DNA of 64,000 nucleotides from positions 186,001-250,000 of IMG/VR virus record IMGVR_UViG_3300031576_000001; one strand, 5' to 3'. Source of the DNA: a virus. The translations under genes and the position numbers were made by a program. Position 1 is the first letter of the stretch. Every line of letters begins with the position of its first letter. Under the pieces are notes generated by a model, which made no database searches, was not told where the DNA came from, and worked only from the letters and a program-made list of their open reading frames with translations. Below are positions 58,151 through 64,000 of this stretch, in pieces.

Positions 58151-58660
58151 ATGCACCATCGGGTTGTCGCACAGTACGTTCGCAAGCTCTACGCCCGCCT
58201 CGTCCTGGCAATGACCACCCAGGAAGCCAAGAGGCTCTTGGGGTTGACCTCAGCCTACCCGACCCAAGAGGAGGTAAGCAAAGCCTGGAAACAGAAGGCG
58301 CGTGAGAACCACCCCGACCTGGGGGGTAGTGACGCGGTGATGGCTCAGATCAACGCAGCCAAGGACGTACTTCTCGGGCTAAACCAGCGATTCACCCCGG
58401 ACCCTACGTGGTCTACTGGGGGTCCGCAACAGGCTCAAGCCACGCCAGCGCAGGGGTGGTCATGCAGAACCGCCCTCCAGCACGACCCACAGGGGATAGC
58501 CAGAGAGAACAGTTTCAATACCTCCGGGTTAGAGAGCGCCGCAACCTCTTCCTCTGAGAGGTTAGCCAGGGGCAGCGCCATCGCGGAGCCCCACGGAGCC
58601 GTCACGACAAGGTTGGCACCCTCCAGCGTCACGGTAGGGTCAGGTTGGCTTGTGTCGTAA
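58151..58660 (+). CDS. Second J-domain protein, short paralogue
   Basis: Encodes 169 residues. The N-terminus MHHRVVAQYVRKLYARLVLA and the J domain with ARENHPDLGGSDAVM (HPD intact) align along their whole length with the start of the 533-residue protein at 56108. After residue 95 the sequence (STGGPQQAQATPAQG onward) does not look like a domain and overlaps the convergent gene by 226 bases. It may be a truncated duplicate that still encodes a working J domain. Confidence 0.65.
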   Translation: MHHRVVAQYVRKLYARLVLAMTTQEAKRLLGLTSAYPTQEEVSKAWKQKARENHPDLGGSDAVMAQINAAKDVLLGLNQRFTPDPTWSTGGPQQAQATPAQGWSCRTALQHDPQGIARENSFNTSGLESAATSSSERLARGSAIAEPHGAVTTRLAPSSVTVGSGWLVS

Positions 58661-58887
58661 TTGTAAGCGTCGTGGCAGTAGTCTCGGGCGAGGTCGTCCA
58701 GCGAAGTGTACCCCCCGGCGCCCGCACACTTCTCGACCCACCACCCCAGGTCCGTCGCGTGCAGCCGGAAAGCCGTACCGTTGCCCAGCGTCAACTTGAC
58801 CATCGCCTCCCTCGCGTTAGGTGGGTCTACAGAGACCACCACCTGACCCACCAAGAGACCCCTTAGCTCCTCTAGCGCGTTGCTCAT
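58435..58887 (-). CDS. Hypothetical protein, 150 aa
   Basis: Starts MSNALEELRGLLVGQVVVSV at ATG 58887, seven bases after GGTGTAAGGC. It has strand-rich and helical parts with a Cys-containing HDAYN segment. No family recognised. Overlaps the J-domain paralogue tail in antisense. Confidence 0.65.
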   Translation of the reverse strand: MSNALEELRGLLVGQVVVSVDPPNAREAMVKLTLGNGTAFRLHATDLGWWVEKCAGAGGYTSLDDLARDYCHDAYNYDTSQPDPTVTLEGANLVVTAPWGSAMALPLANLSEEEVAALSNPEVLKLFSLAIPCGSCWRAVLHDHPCAGVA

Positions 58888-58894
58888 GCCGCCT

Positions 58895-58904
58895 GCCTTA
58901 CACC
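58895..58904 (-). promoter_or_regulatory. Leaderless-type -10 box GGTGTAAGGC
   Basis: Seven bases upstream of ATG 58887. Confidence 0.6.
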
Positions 58905-58956
58905 AACCACCCCCGAAGAACCACCACGTACCCTCTTGGTTTCCATACAGACCCAT

Positions 58957-59118
58957 ATGGAACTTCCGGGTAGGTCTAAGATGACCCTGCCACTTTTTAC
59001 GATGTTTTTATCACTGAGCCCCGAGGGGAGGACTCCAGTGTGCATCGACAGAATTTCTCCATACACTTGTAGGTCGAGGTGGGTGCAAGGAGACCCGGAA
59101 GAAAGTTGTGAATCGTGA
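58957..59118 (+). CDS. Possible 53-residue protein
   Basis: ATG 58957 lies five bases after TACAGA, the same hexamer used by two other genes. The product MELPGRSKMTLPLFTMFLSL has a short hydrophobic part and a Cys-containing end. Composition does not decide whether it is real. The surrounding 255-base gap holds no other gene. Confidence 0.35.
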   Translation: MELPGRSKMTLPLFTMFLSLSPEGRTPVCIDRISPYTCRSRWVQGDPEESCES

Positions 59119-59142
59119 GGCTAGCCAAGCGTAGGAGGGGTT

Positions 59143-59442
59143 ATGAACGCCACCGAAACCTGCCGCTGCCCCCTCTGCTGTACCCCCTTTGACAACCACG
59201 ACGGGTTGTTTGACCTTTGCGAGGGTTGCTCCGGGGTGGTGACCTCCGACCTGGACAGCATCGCCCTCTTCGCGGCTGAGGGGGTCTCCGATTACCTCTA
59301 CGAAGAGGTTCCCGCCCTGTGCCCCTGCCTCTCGGTGTGCCCGGAGTGCGCGGAGCCTACCGCTCCCGACGAGTGGTCCCCGCACAGCGTGGCGCCGCTG
59401 TGCATCAACTGCGACCACTACCCTTTCGCGGCGGACGCCTGA
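59143..59442 (+). CDS. Cysteine-rich zinc protein
   Basis: Encodes 99 residues with CRCPLCCTPF, DLCEGCSG, CPCLSVCPEC and LCINCDHY, at least eight cysteines in CxxC pairs. The start has GTAGGAGGGGTT directly upstream, a strong ribosome-binding site. Probably binds two zinc ions. Function unknown. Confidence 0.7.
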   Translation: MNATETCRCPLCCTPFDNHDGLFDLCEGCSGVVTSDLDSIALFAAEGVSDYLYEEVPALCPCLSVCPECAEPTAPDEWSPHSVAPLCINCDHYPFAADA

Positions 59443-59469
59443 CCGCTCCGCTCAGCGAGGAGAACCCCC

Positions 59470-59682
59470 ATGGACATCACGATTCGCGTTTCCACGCTGG
59501 ACGGGTCTAATCGCACCCGCAAGTTCAAGACCCTCGCGGGGGCTCGCAAGTTCGCACAGAACCGGGTTGGGGAGCACCCCGAGGTCAGCGAGTTCTTTCG
59601 GTACGCGGTAGGCGCCTGGGGTGACGTGAAGGTGAGCGTGACGGGTTGCACGCTCGCTGACCTCTTTCCGCCCAAGCCCTGA
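59470..59682 (+). CDS. Small hypothetical protein, 70 aa
   Basis: Preceded by AGGAG eight bases before ATG. Strand-helix-strand layout (MDITIRVSTLDGSNRTRKFK then a basic helix). Co-transcribed with the zinc protein. No family recognised. Confidence 0.65.
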   Translation: MDITIRVSTLDGSNRTRKFKTLAGARKFAQNRVGEHPEVSEFFRYAVGAWGDVKVSVTGCTLADLFPPKP

Positions 59683-59690
59683 GCCGGGCG

Positions 59691-59700
59691 GGTGTATCTA
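59691..59700 (+). promoter_or_regulatory. Leaderless-type -10 box GGTGTATCTA
   Basis: Six bases upstream of ATG 59707. Confidence 0.55.
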
Positions 59701-59706
59701 CGCCCC

Positions 59707-60072
59707 ATGCCCGAATTCGTAACCAAAACGTGGACCCCCGTGGACCACAGTTGCCGCCAGGGGCGTTCCCTGGCTGGCCACTGGGAGGTCCACACCACGG
59801 ACAGTCCAGAGAAGGTCCATCTGGACCAAGACGCCTCGTTTCCCTGGCAGGGGTTCCGTGAGCCTGTGGTGCGCTCCTACAGCATACAGATCCCCGAGAA
59901 GCTCGCCTATGCCTTCGAGGAGGCAATCAACAAGCACTTTCCAGGGACACTGGACGTGCTCTACGTTTGCCCGATTTACACCAAAGAGGAGGTCCGGTAC
60001 GATTACGACCCCTCCAACGTGAGGCTAGCTTGGTTTTGCCAGGGTTTTGGAGCAGCGGTATCGAGCTACTGA
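59707..60072 (+). CDS. Hypothetical protein, 121 aa
   Basis: Begins MPEFVTKTWTPVDHSCRQGR. Aromatic- and acid-rich, with a YSIQIPEKLAYAFEEAIN segment. Soluble. Ends four bases before a symmetric hairpin shared with the convergent gene. Function unknown. Confidence 0.65.
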   Translation: MPEFVTKTWTPVDHSCRQGRSLAGHWEVHTTDSPEKVHLDQDASFPWQGFREPVVRSYSIQIPEKLAYAFEEAINKHFPGTLDVLYVCPIYTKEEVRYDYDPSNVRLAWFCQGFGAAVSSY

Positions 60073-60075
60073 TAC

Positions 60076-60097
60076 CGCTATCGCGTTTTCGATAGCG
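60076..60097. terminator. Bidirectional terminator hairpin CGCTATCG/CGATAGCG
   Basis: A perfect 8-bp stem with loop CGTTTT lies exactly between two convergent stops (60072 and 60100), as expected for a shared terminator. Confidence 0.7.
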
Positions 60098-60099
60098 TG

Positions 60100-60564
60100 T
60101 CACCTAACCTGGCGTAAGCCCTTGACAATCAAGGTAAAAGAGCCAAGCGGAGAGGTAACCTGCATGGTGCGCTCTCCTGGGGGGGTGTAGACATCGAGGG
60201 GGTAAGCACCCTTGGGTAGGAGGTTACCCAGGTGGTAGTGAAGCTCACCCCACACCCAAGAGGCAAGGCTAATCTCGGGGGGCTTCTCGGTCTTGGTACT
60301 GTCCTCTTCCCAGACTTGCACCGTGGGCTCAGGGTTGAAGGTGGGTGGGGGGTTTATGGTGACCTGGAACCGGTAGAGGTGGGAGCCCTCTGGGTAGCCC
60401 TGTGGGCTAAGGGGGAGGTCACGCTCCAAGTAGAGGTTCTTCTCCGTGGTTGCCCAGTTGTAGGCGAGCCAGGCGGTCATCACGCGGGGAGTGTACTTCT
60501 CTGGGTCTTCTCCGGGTTGGGCGACTCTCATGCGGTGTGGGTGCTGTGTGCTCGTATCGGTCAA
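60100..60564 (-). CDS. Hypothetical protein, 154 aa
   Basis: Reads from a TTG at 60564 (MTDTSTQHPH...) with a TAAAGA box eight bases upstream; ATG 60531 (MRVAQPGEDP) is the alternative. The protein is strand-rich with a PPPTFNPEPTVQVWEED region. No family recognised. Confidence 0.58.
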   Translation of the reverse strand: MTDTSTQHPHRMRVAQPGEDPEKYTPRVMTAWLAYNWATTEKNLYLERDLPLSPQGYPEGSHLYRFQVTINPPPTFNPEPTVQVWEEDSTKTEKPPEISLASWVWGELHYHLGNLLPKGAYPLDVYTPPGERTMQVTSPLGSFTLIVKGLRQVR

Positions 60565-60616
60565 GGTGGGCTTTCTTTACCCTCAAATTCTTGTGAAGGG
60601 TAGCCCCACCTTAACG

Positions 60617-60622
60617 TAATAT
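60617..60622 (+). promoter_or_regulatory. -10 box TAATAT
   Basis: Five bases upstream of ATG 60628; the most consensus-like -10 seen here. Confidence 0.55.
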
Positions 60623-60627
60623 TGGGT

Positions 60628-60948
60628 ATGTCCCCTAATCGCCCCACCCCACCCTCTCGTAATACCGCCGCCCGCCTGGCTCGGAAATGGGCGCTTGCTA
60701 TGCCCTCCGCGGGCGACCGTCTGTCCCGCGCCGTGCCCCTCATCGATGGGGTCAACACCTGGGACGGCGAGAAGTTCACCATCGTCGGCAGCAAGGGTAC
60801 GGTCTACAGCATCGTGGTGGACCGTACCAAGCAGGGCGGTTCCCGCTGTACCTGCCCGGACCACACCGAGAAGGGCAACCGCTGCAAGCACTTGTGGGCT
60901 TGCGCGCTCTGGGAAGTTGGGCGTAAGGTGGACTACCTCGACTTCTGA
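60628..60948 (+). CDS. SWIM zinc-finger protein
   Basis: Encodes 106 residues. CTCPDHTEKGNRCKHLWA near residue 80 fits the SWIM CxCxnCxH zinc finger, which binds DNA or proteins. The N-terminal part has a WDGEKFTIVGSKGTVYSI strand pair typical of such small proteins. Function in the phage unknown. Confidence 0.8.
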   Translation: MSPNRPTPPSRNTAARLARKWALAMPSAGDRLSRAVPLIDGVNTWDGEKFTIVGSKGTVYSIVVDRTKQGGSRCTCPDHTEKGNRCKHLWACALWEVGRKVDYLDF

Positions 60949-61018
60949 GCCTGGAGGCTATGACGGTGCCACACGACTAGAGGTCAGTGCAAGCCCTCCC
61001 GTGGTACCAGACCCGTGC

Positions 61019-61024
61019 TAGGCT
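61019..61024 (+). promoter_or_regulatory. -10 box TAGGCT
   Basis: Seven bases upstream of ATG 61032; GTGC replaces GGTG. Confidence 0.5.
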
Positions 61025-61031
61025 CGCCACC

Positions 61032-61271
61032 ATGAGTGACCTCTCAGTGTGCATGGGGTGCGGGGACGACGGCACCCGGTACGACCCCGAATGGGGAGGG
61101 TATCTTTGTACCGTGTGCAAGGTCGTGCCCCCGGACAACCTTGAGAAGCCCGCGGGGCTTTGTGAGGGGTGCGCTCAGCCATTTAGCCGGGAGAGACCGC
61201 TTGTGTACTCCCCCGGGTGGTCCATCCCTTACCACGGGGAGTGCCTCTCGGGTGCGGGGCTAACGACCTGA
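61032..61271 (+). CDS. Small double zinc-knuckle protein
   Basis: Encodes 79 residues. CMGCGDDG, CTVCKVVP, CEGCAQPF and a late HGECL give two zinc sites. The start follows a TAGGCT box. Function unknown. Confidence 0.7.
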   Translation: MSDLSVCMGCGDDGTRYDPEWGGYLCTVCKVVPPDNLEKPAGLCEGCAQPFSRERPLVYSPGWSIPYHGECLSGAGLTT

Positions 61272-61293
61272 AATTTCCACCCTCCTTCTCTCT

Positions 61294-61303
61294 GGTGTAT
61301 CCT
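61294..61303 (+). promoter_or_regulatory. Leaderless-type -10 box GGTGTATCCT
   Basis: Seven bases upstream of ATG 61311. Confidence 0.6.
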
Positions 61304-61310
61304 AGACACC

Positions 61311-61730
61311 ATGTCAGACGACGCTGTACTGTACGGGCTTCTTGGGTTGTGCGCTGTGCTGGTGGTTCTTGAAGCCTGGCGTAACCACCAGATACTCAAG
61401 AACATTGCCAAGCTCAACGACGACTTGAGCGCCAGGCTCAACGCTATAGGGACGCACAAGCCACCGGAGAGGGTTGTTGAGCCGGCGCCCTCGACGACAA
61501 CCGAGGCTAAAGGTGTTGAGCGCCCGTCGTGGGAGTTTCCGTTGTCCCCCTCACAGTACACCCACGTCAGCGTCAAGGGTAACCCGGCTGACGTGCAGAA
61601 GGTTCTCGACGAAGTGGTGGCGCTAACACAGGCCGTTCAAAAGGTGGGCTCTGTGTCCCACCAAGGGTCAGCCGGCGAGGCGTCCTCTACCAAAGAGGGC
61701 TCTACTAGCCGCAATGAGTTAACAGGTTGA
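61311..61730 (+). CDS. Single-span membrane protein with coiled region
   Basis: Encodes 139 residues. Residues 5-22 (AVLYGLLGLCAVLVVLEA) form a membrane anchor, followed by a charged helix (NHQILKNIAKLNDDLSARLN), a Pro/Thr linker and a small acidic region. The layout resembles i-spanins, but no partner is seen. The end overlaps the convergent gene by 94 bases. Confidence 0.65.
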   Translation: MSDDAVLYGLLGLCAVLVVLEAWRNHQILKNIAKLNDDLSARLNAIGTHKPPERVVEPAPSTTTEAKGVERPSWEFPLSPSQYTHVSVKGNPADVQKVLDEVVALTQAVQKVGSVSHQGSAGEASSTKEGSTSRNELTG

Positions 61731-62035
61731 GGGGGTGTGTCGGTAGGCTCCCATTCGTCTACCTCGTCGCTGACCCCCGTGGTGCGAAGCGTGCGCGGGA
61801 TAATGGCGGGTAGTCCCCTGGACAGGGACCGGCTTGCTGCGTGAAGTTGACGCCTGGTTTCCGCCACGCGAGCCGTAGAAGCCTCGGTACTGCGCAGACC
61901 CGACTTGATCCCCTTGGGCGTGACCAGCGTGCGGGTAGCCTCTCGGTTTCTGGCGATAACGTCTCGGATCTCAGCCTCGGAGAGCCCTGCGGCGTTACCG
62001 AGTCGCCGGATCTGTTCTTCCACGGGTAGTGGCAT
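61637..62035 (-). CDS. Helical hypothetical protein
   Basis: Encodes 132 residues starting MPLPVEEQIRRLGNAAGLSE. The N-terminal 80 residues are helical and basic; the C-terminal part is acidic and disordered. ATG 62035 lies nine bases after TAGGAT (62045-62050). No family recognised. Confidence 0.62.
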   Translation of the reverse strand: MPLPVEEQIRRLGNAAGLSEAEIRDVIARNREATRTLVTPKGIKSGLRSTEASTARVAETRRQLHAASRSLSRGLPAIIPRTLRTTGVSDEVDEWEPTDTPPQPVNSLRLVEPSLVEDASPADPWWDTEPTF

Positions 62036-62077
62036 GGTGAGCCTATCCTACCCTAAGAGGAAAGGAGCGTCTACAGC

Positions 62078-63154
62078 ATGGCTACCCTCGCAGAAGTCAA
62101 AAAAGGCACCTATAAAAGCTATTGTGGTCCCGTTTTCTGGGGTTCGGTCAAGGTTTCCGACCCAGGGGTCACTGAGGGCGGCAAGTTCTTGGTTGTCACT
62201 TCCACAACCGAAGGGGGGCGCTGGGACTCGGGGCAAGCCTACGATTCTTGCCGTTTTACCGCGGGCGGTATTCAATACTGCGAGCGCTTCTTCCTGGTCT
62301 CAGGCTTGCTAAACGCCATCGGTAACCGTAGCCAGGCACTTCTCACCCCGTTGCAAGACACCCTGGCTAACTTTGGGGCTGAGTTCAAGAAGGGTAGGTT
62401 TCACCTGAACGGCAAAGAGGTAAAGACCGACAAGGACCAGTGTAACCTGTTCTTCAAGGGGGGCACAGGGCTACAAGGCTCTTGGACGGACGACGCTTGG
62501 CAACAAGGATCTGAAATCGTGGTCGCCGTGGCTAACGTGCTGGCACAGCCCGAAGCGATTGACGTTCAGAAGGCGTACACACTCCCCAGGCTCAAGGGTT
62601 TTGCGATCAAAGAGGCTGCCAAGGTGCTCTTTGGGGGTGGCGAGCCTAGCGTAGGTTGGGTAGGGGCTATCAGGGCAGCCTACATTAGCTTTGCAGCCAA
62701 CAACCCCACGCTCGCCTACAACGCATTTACCAGGGTTTTTCAGGAGTCAGGCGAAGAGGTATTCAGCGAGGCGTGGTGCGTGAGGCTGCTAGAGGCGCTT
62801 ACCTTTAGCTCCGGGGTGGTCATCTACCCCGAGCGGTACAACAAGATACGCCCCGTCATTGAGCGCCTCTTCGGGGTGGACCTCCCCGACCACGCAAGCC
62901 AGTTGAAGACCTGGGAAGAGGGGATGGGCTCTACGCGCACCCTGACGACGCCCGTCGAACTACAAGAAGCCCTTATCACTCTAGGTTACGACCTTGGACC
63001 CGCAGGCGCTGACGGTAAGGTGGGCAAGAAGACCACGGAAGCAGTCAAGGCGTTTCAGAGTCAGCGTGGCTTGGTGTCGGACGGTCTTGTGGGACCGCAG
63101 ACACGGACAGCTCTGCTACAGGCTCTTGAGGCTGTGCAACCCCCGTCGCAGTGA
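62078..63154 (+). CDS. Endolysin-like protein with C-terminal peptidoglycan-binding domain
   Basis: Encodes 358 residues. AAAGGAG lies ten bases before ATG. Residues 1-270 form a catalytic-like domain with GGRWDSGQAYDSCRF and GGIQYCERFF, the pattern of muramidase-like domains found with peptidoglycan-binding modules in phages and Myxococcota. Residues 288-352 are a PG_binding_1 domain (VELQEALITLGYDLGPAGAD, then FQSQRGLVSDGLVGPQTR). It should cleave the host wall. There is no signal peptide, so a holin or delivery in the virion would be needed. Confidence 0.78.
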   Translation: MATLAEVKKGTYKSYCGPVFWGSVKVSDPGVTEGGKFLVVTSTTEGGRWDSGQAYDSCRFTAGGIQYCERFFLVSGLLNAIGNRSQALLTPLQDTLANFGAEFKKGRFHLNGKEVKTDKDQCNLFFKGGTGLQGSWTDDAWQQGSEIVVAVANVLAQPEAIDVQKAYTLPRLKGFAIKEAAKVLFGGGEPSVGWVGAIRAAYISFAANNPTLAYNAFTRVFQESGEEVFSEAWCVRLLEALTFSSGVVIYPERYNKIRPVIERLFGVDLPDHASQLKTWEEGMGSTRTLTTPVELQEALITLGYDLGPAGADGKVGKKTTEAVKAFQSQRGLVSDGLVGPQTRTALLQALEAVQPPSQ

Positions 63155-63566
63155 GGGTGACCTCTGGCAAGGGCGCAGGCTCAGGGGGCGCTTGTACCGC
63201 GGGGGCAGGCGTAGGGGGCAACGCTACCGGCGCGGGCTCTGGGGTGTTAGCCGCTTGCAGCACCTTACGAAGAGCCTCTTTGGAGGCTTTCTTGGTAGGC
63301 GTAGCTTTGACCGGAGCGGGCGGCGGGGTCTCCGCTACGGGCGTGGTCGCTGGCCCAGACTCTTCAGGGGGAGCGTGGTCCAAGACGCCCAGCGCCAGGT
63401 TACAAAGGTCGTACAGGTCAGCCGCCTTGTTACCCGCGTAACGCATAGCGTTAGGGAGCGTGACTAGGAGGCGGGCTCGGTAGTGTTGACTATGTGCCAC
63501 GTCCGCCCCGATGAGCTTTGCGGAGAGGCAGCGGTCGCGAAGGTCGAGAATCTCTTGTCTCTTCAT
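63045..63566 (-). CDS. Pro/Ala-rich protein with helical N-terminus
   Basis: Encodes 173 residues from ATG 63566, with a TAAGTT box upstream. Residues 1-70 are helical (MKRQEILDLRDRCLSAKLIG); the rest is a low-complexity Pro/Ala/Val/Thr tail typical of a flexible linker or surface protein. The tail overlaps the endolysin gene end by 110 bases. Confidence 0.6.
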   Translation of the reverse strand: MKRQEILDLRDRCLSAKLIGADVAHSQHYRARLLVTLPNAMRYAGNKAADLYDLCNLALGVLDHAPPEESGPATTPVAETPPPAPVKATPTKKASKEALRKVLQAANTPEPAPVALPPTPAPAVQAPPEPAPLPEVTLTATGVAQPQEPVAELSVSAVPQDRPTPSHADSETP

Positions 63567-63579
63567 GGTGCGGGGTAAC

Positions 63580-63996
63580 TTAGCACACCACAAGGGCTCC
63601 GCACGCTTTGGCGCTAGAAGGGCGTACCGAGAGGGTTAAGGGGTACTGGCTACGCTTCAGGTACCAGACCCACCTTGCGTCAAAGGGGCCAGACTGAGGG
63701 GGTACGACCACGGCGGGCTTTGCGGGTGGCTTGTTGCAAGCGCAGTCATTGTTCTGGTGGAGCCCAAAGAGCTTGACCTTGACGATGCCCACCGTGTACA
63801 GCGGTACCGTGAGGGCGAGCACACGCCCGACGTGCAAAGCTCCCATCACGTTTTGCGCGAGACCCATGGCTAAGCCATTAGCCTCTTTGCGGAGACTCCG
63901 CTCACTGGCGCCAAGGTAGGCGATCTGAGAGTGGTCCACCGTGCCAGCCTTGCCTGCCTCAAGGCTCGTTGCCCGAGGGACTACCCTCATGCTCAC
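63580..63996 (-). CDS. Membrane-associated hypothetical protein, start uncertain
   Basis: Encodes 138 residues as read from a GTG near the window edge; ATG 63990 is next, and the real start may lie outside. A hydrophobic stretch (VLALTVPLYTVGIVKVKLFGL) is followed by a Cys pair (NNDCACNKPP) and a Pro-rich part. No family recognised. Confidence 0.55.
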   Translation of the reverse strand: MSMRVVPRATSLEAGKAGTVDHSQIAYLGASERSLRKEANGLAMGLAQNVMGALHVGRVLALTVPLYTVGIVKVKLFGLHQNNDCACNKPPAKPAVVVPPQSGPFDARWVWYLKRSQYPLTLSVRPSSAKACGALVVC

Positions 63997-64000
63997 GTCC

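Overview
The window looks like part of the genome of a large tailed bacteriophage (or a close relative such as a phage-plasmid). The support is a phage-style replication set, an endolysin-like protein, three DNA methyltransferases, three inteins, densely packed and often overlapping genes, and many small unknown or zinc-binding proteins. No terminase, portal, capsid or tail gene was recognised, so the structural module is either outside the window or too divergent to see. The DNA is visibly GC-rich. Many starts lie 5-9 bases downstream of a TANNNT box embedded in GGTGTANNNT, which resembles leaderless transcription as known in Deinococcota and Actinobacteria. DUF6794, a MYXO/PEP-CTERM-like tail and the endolysin type recall Myxococcota. 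The host therefore stays open. No tRNA, rRNA or CRISPR array was recognised.

Layout. 1-2.9 kb: an exported protein and poorly known genes on both strands. 2.96-17.1 kb: one long rightward operon from a single clear leaderless promoter. It encodes a SNF2-like helicase split by two inteins, a zinc-finger protein that may be a helicase loader, a DnaB-like helicase, a CHC2 primase zinc domain, a family A DNA polymerase, a DUF2997/Ycf35-like/Ycf46-like module and unknowns. 17.1-19 kb: a nitrilase-fold hydrolase, an HNCVxHP repeat protein and a ParB-like protein. 19-28 kb: large proteins carrying a shared N-terminal RVAxRY-like motif, including two of three paralogous HExxH metalloproteases. 28-36 kb: three DUF6197 paralogues, a D12-class methyltransferase, a transglutaminase-like protein, a methyltransferase with an intein, small membrane proteins and a DUF1848 radical-SAM protein. 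36-44 kb: small zinc proteins, a strongly expressed-looking basic winged-helix protein, a ThyX-YkgJ fusion, HAD, SLOG and NADAR proteins. 44.7-46.6 kb: a topoisomerase IB fused to a zinc/membrane region. 46.5-57.7 kb: mostly leftward genes including an ECF-like sigma factor, a Dam-like methyltransferase, an HNH nuclease, a VWA protein and a J-domain protein. 57.8-64 kb: small genes on both strands, a second J-domain protein, a SWIM zinc finger and the endolysin.

How it may work together. The 3-17 kb operon supplies replication. ThyX, the nitrilase-fold enzyme, NADAR and SLOG proteins suggest nucleotide and NAD-related metabolism or counter-defence. The methyltransferases could protect or mark phage DNA. 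The sigma-like protein and the repeated GGTGTANNNT box suggest a phage-specific transcription programme, which is an inference. The most unusual signal is the RVAxRY-like motif at the N-termini of otherwise unrelated proteins and inside two large ones. It suggests a common targeting or processing signal, possibly for packaging into the virion, with the neighbouring metalloproteases as candidate partners.
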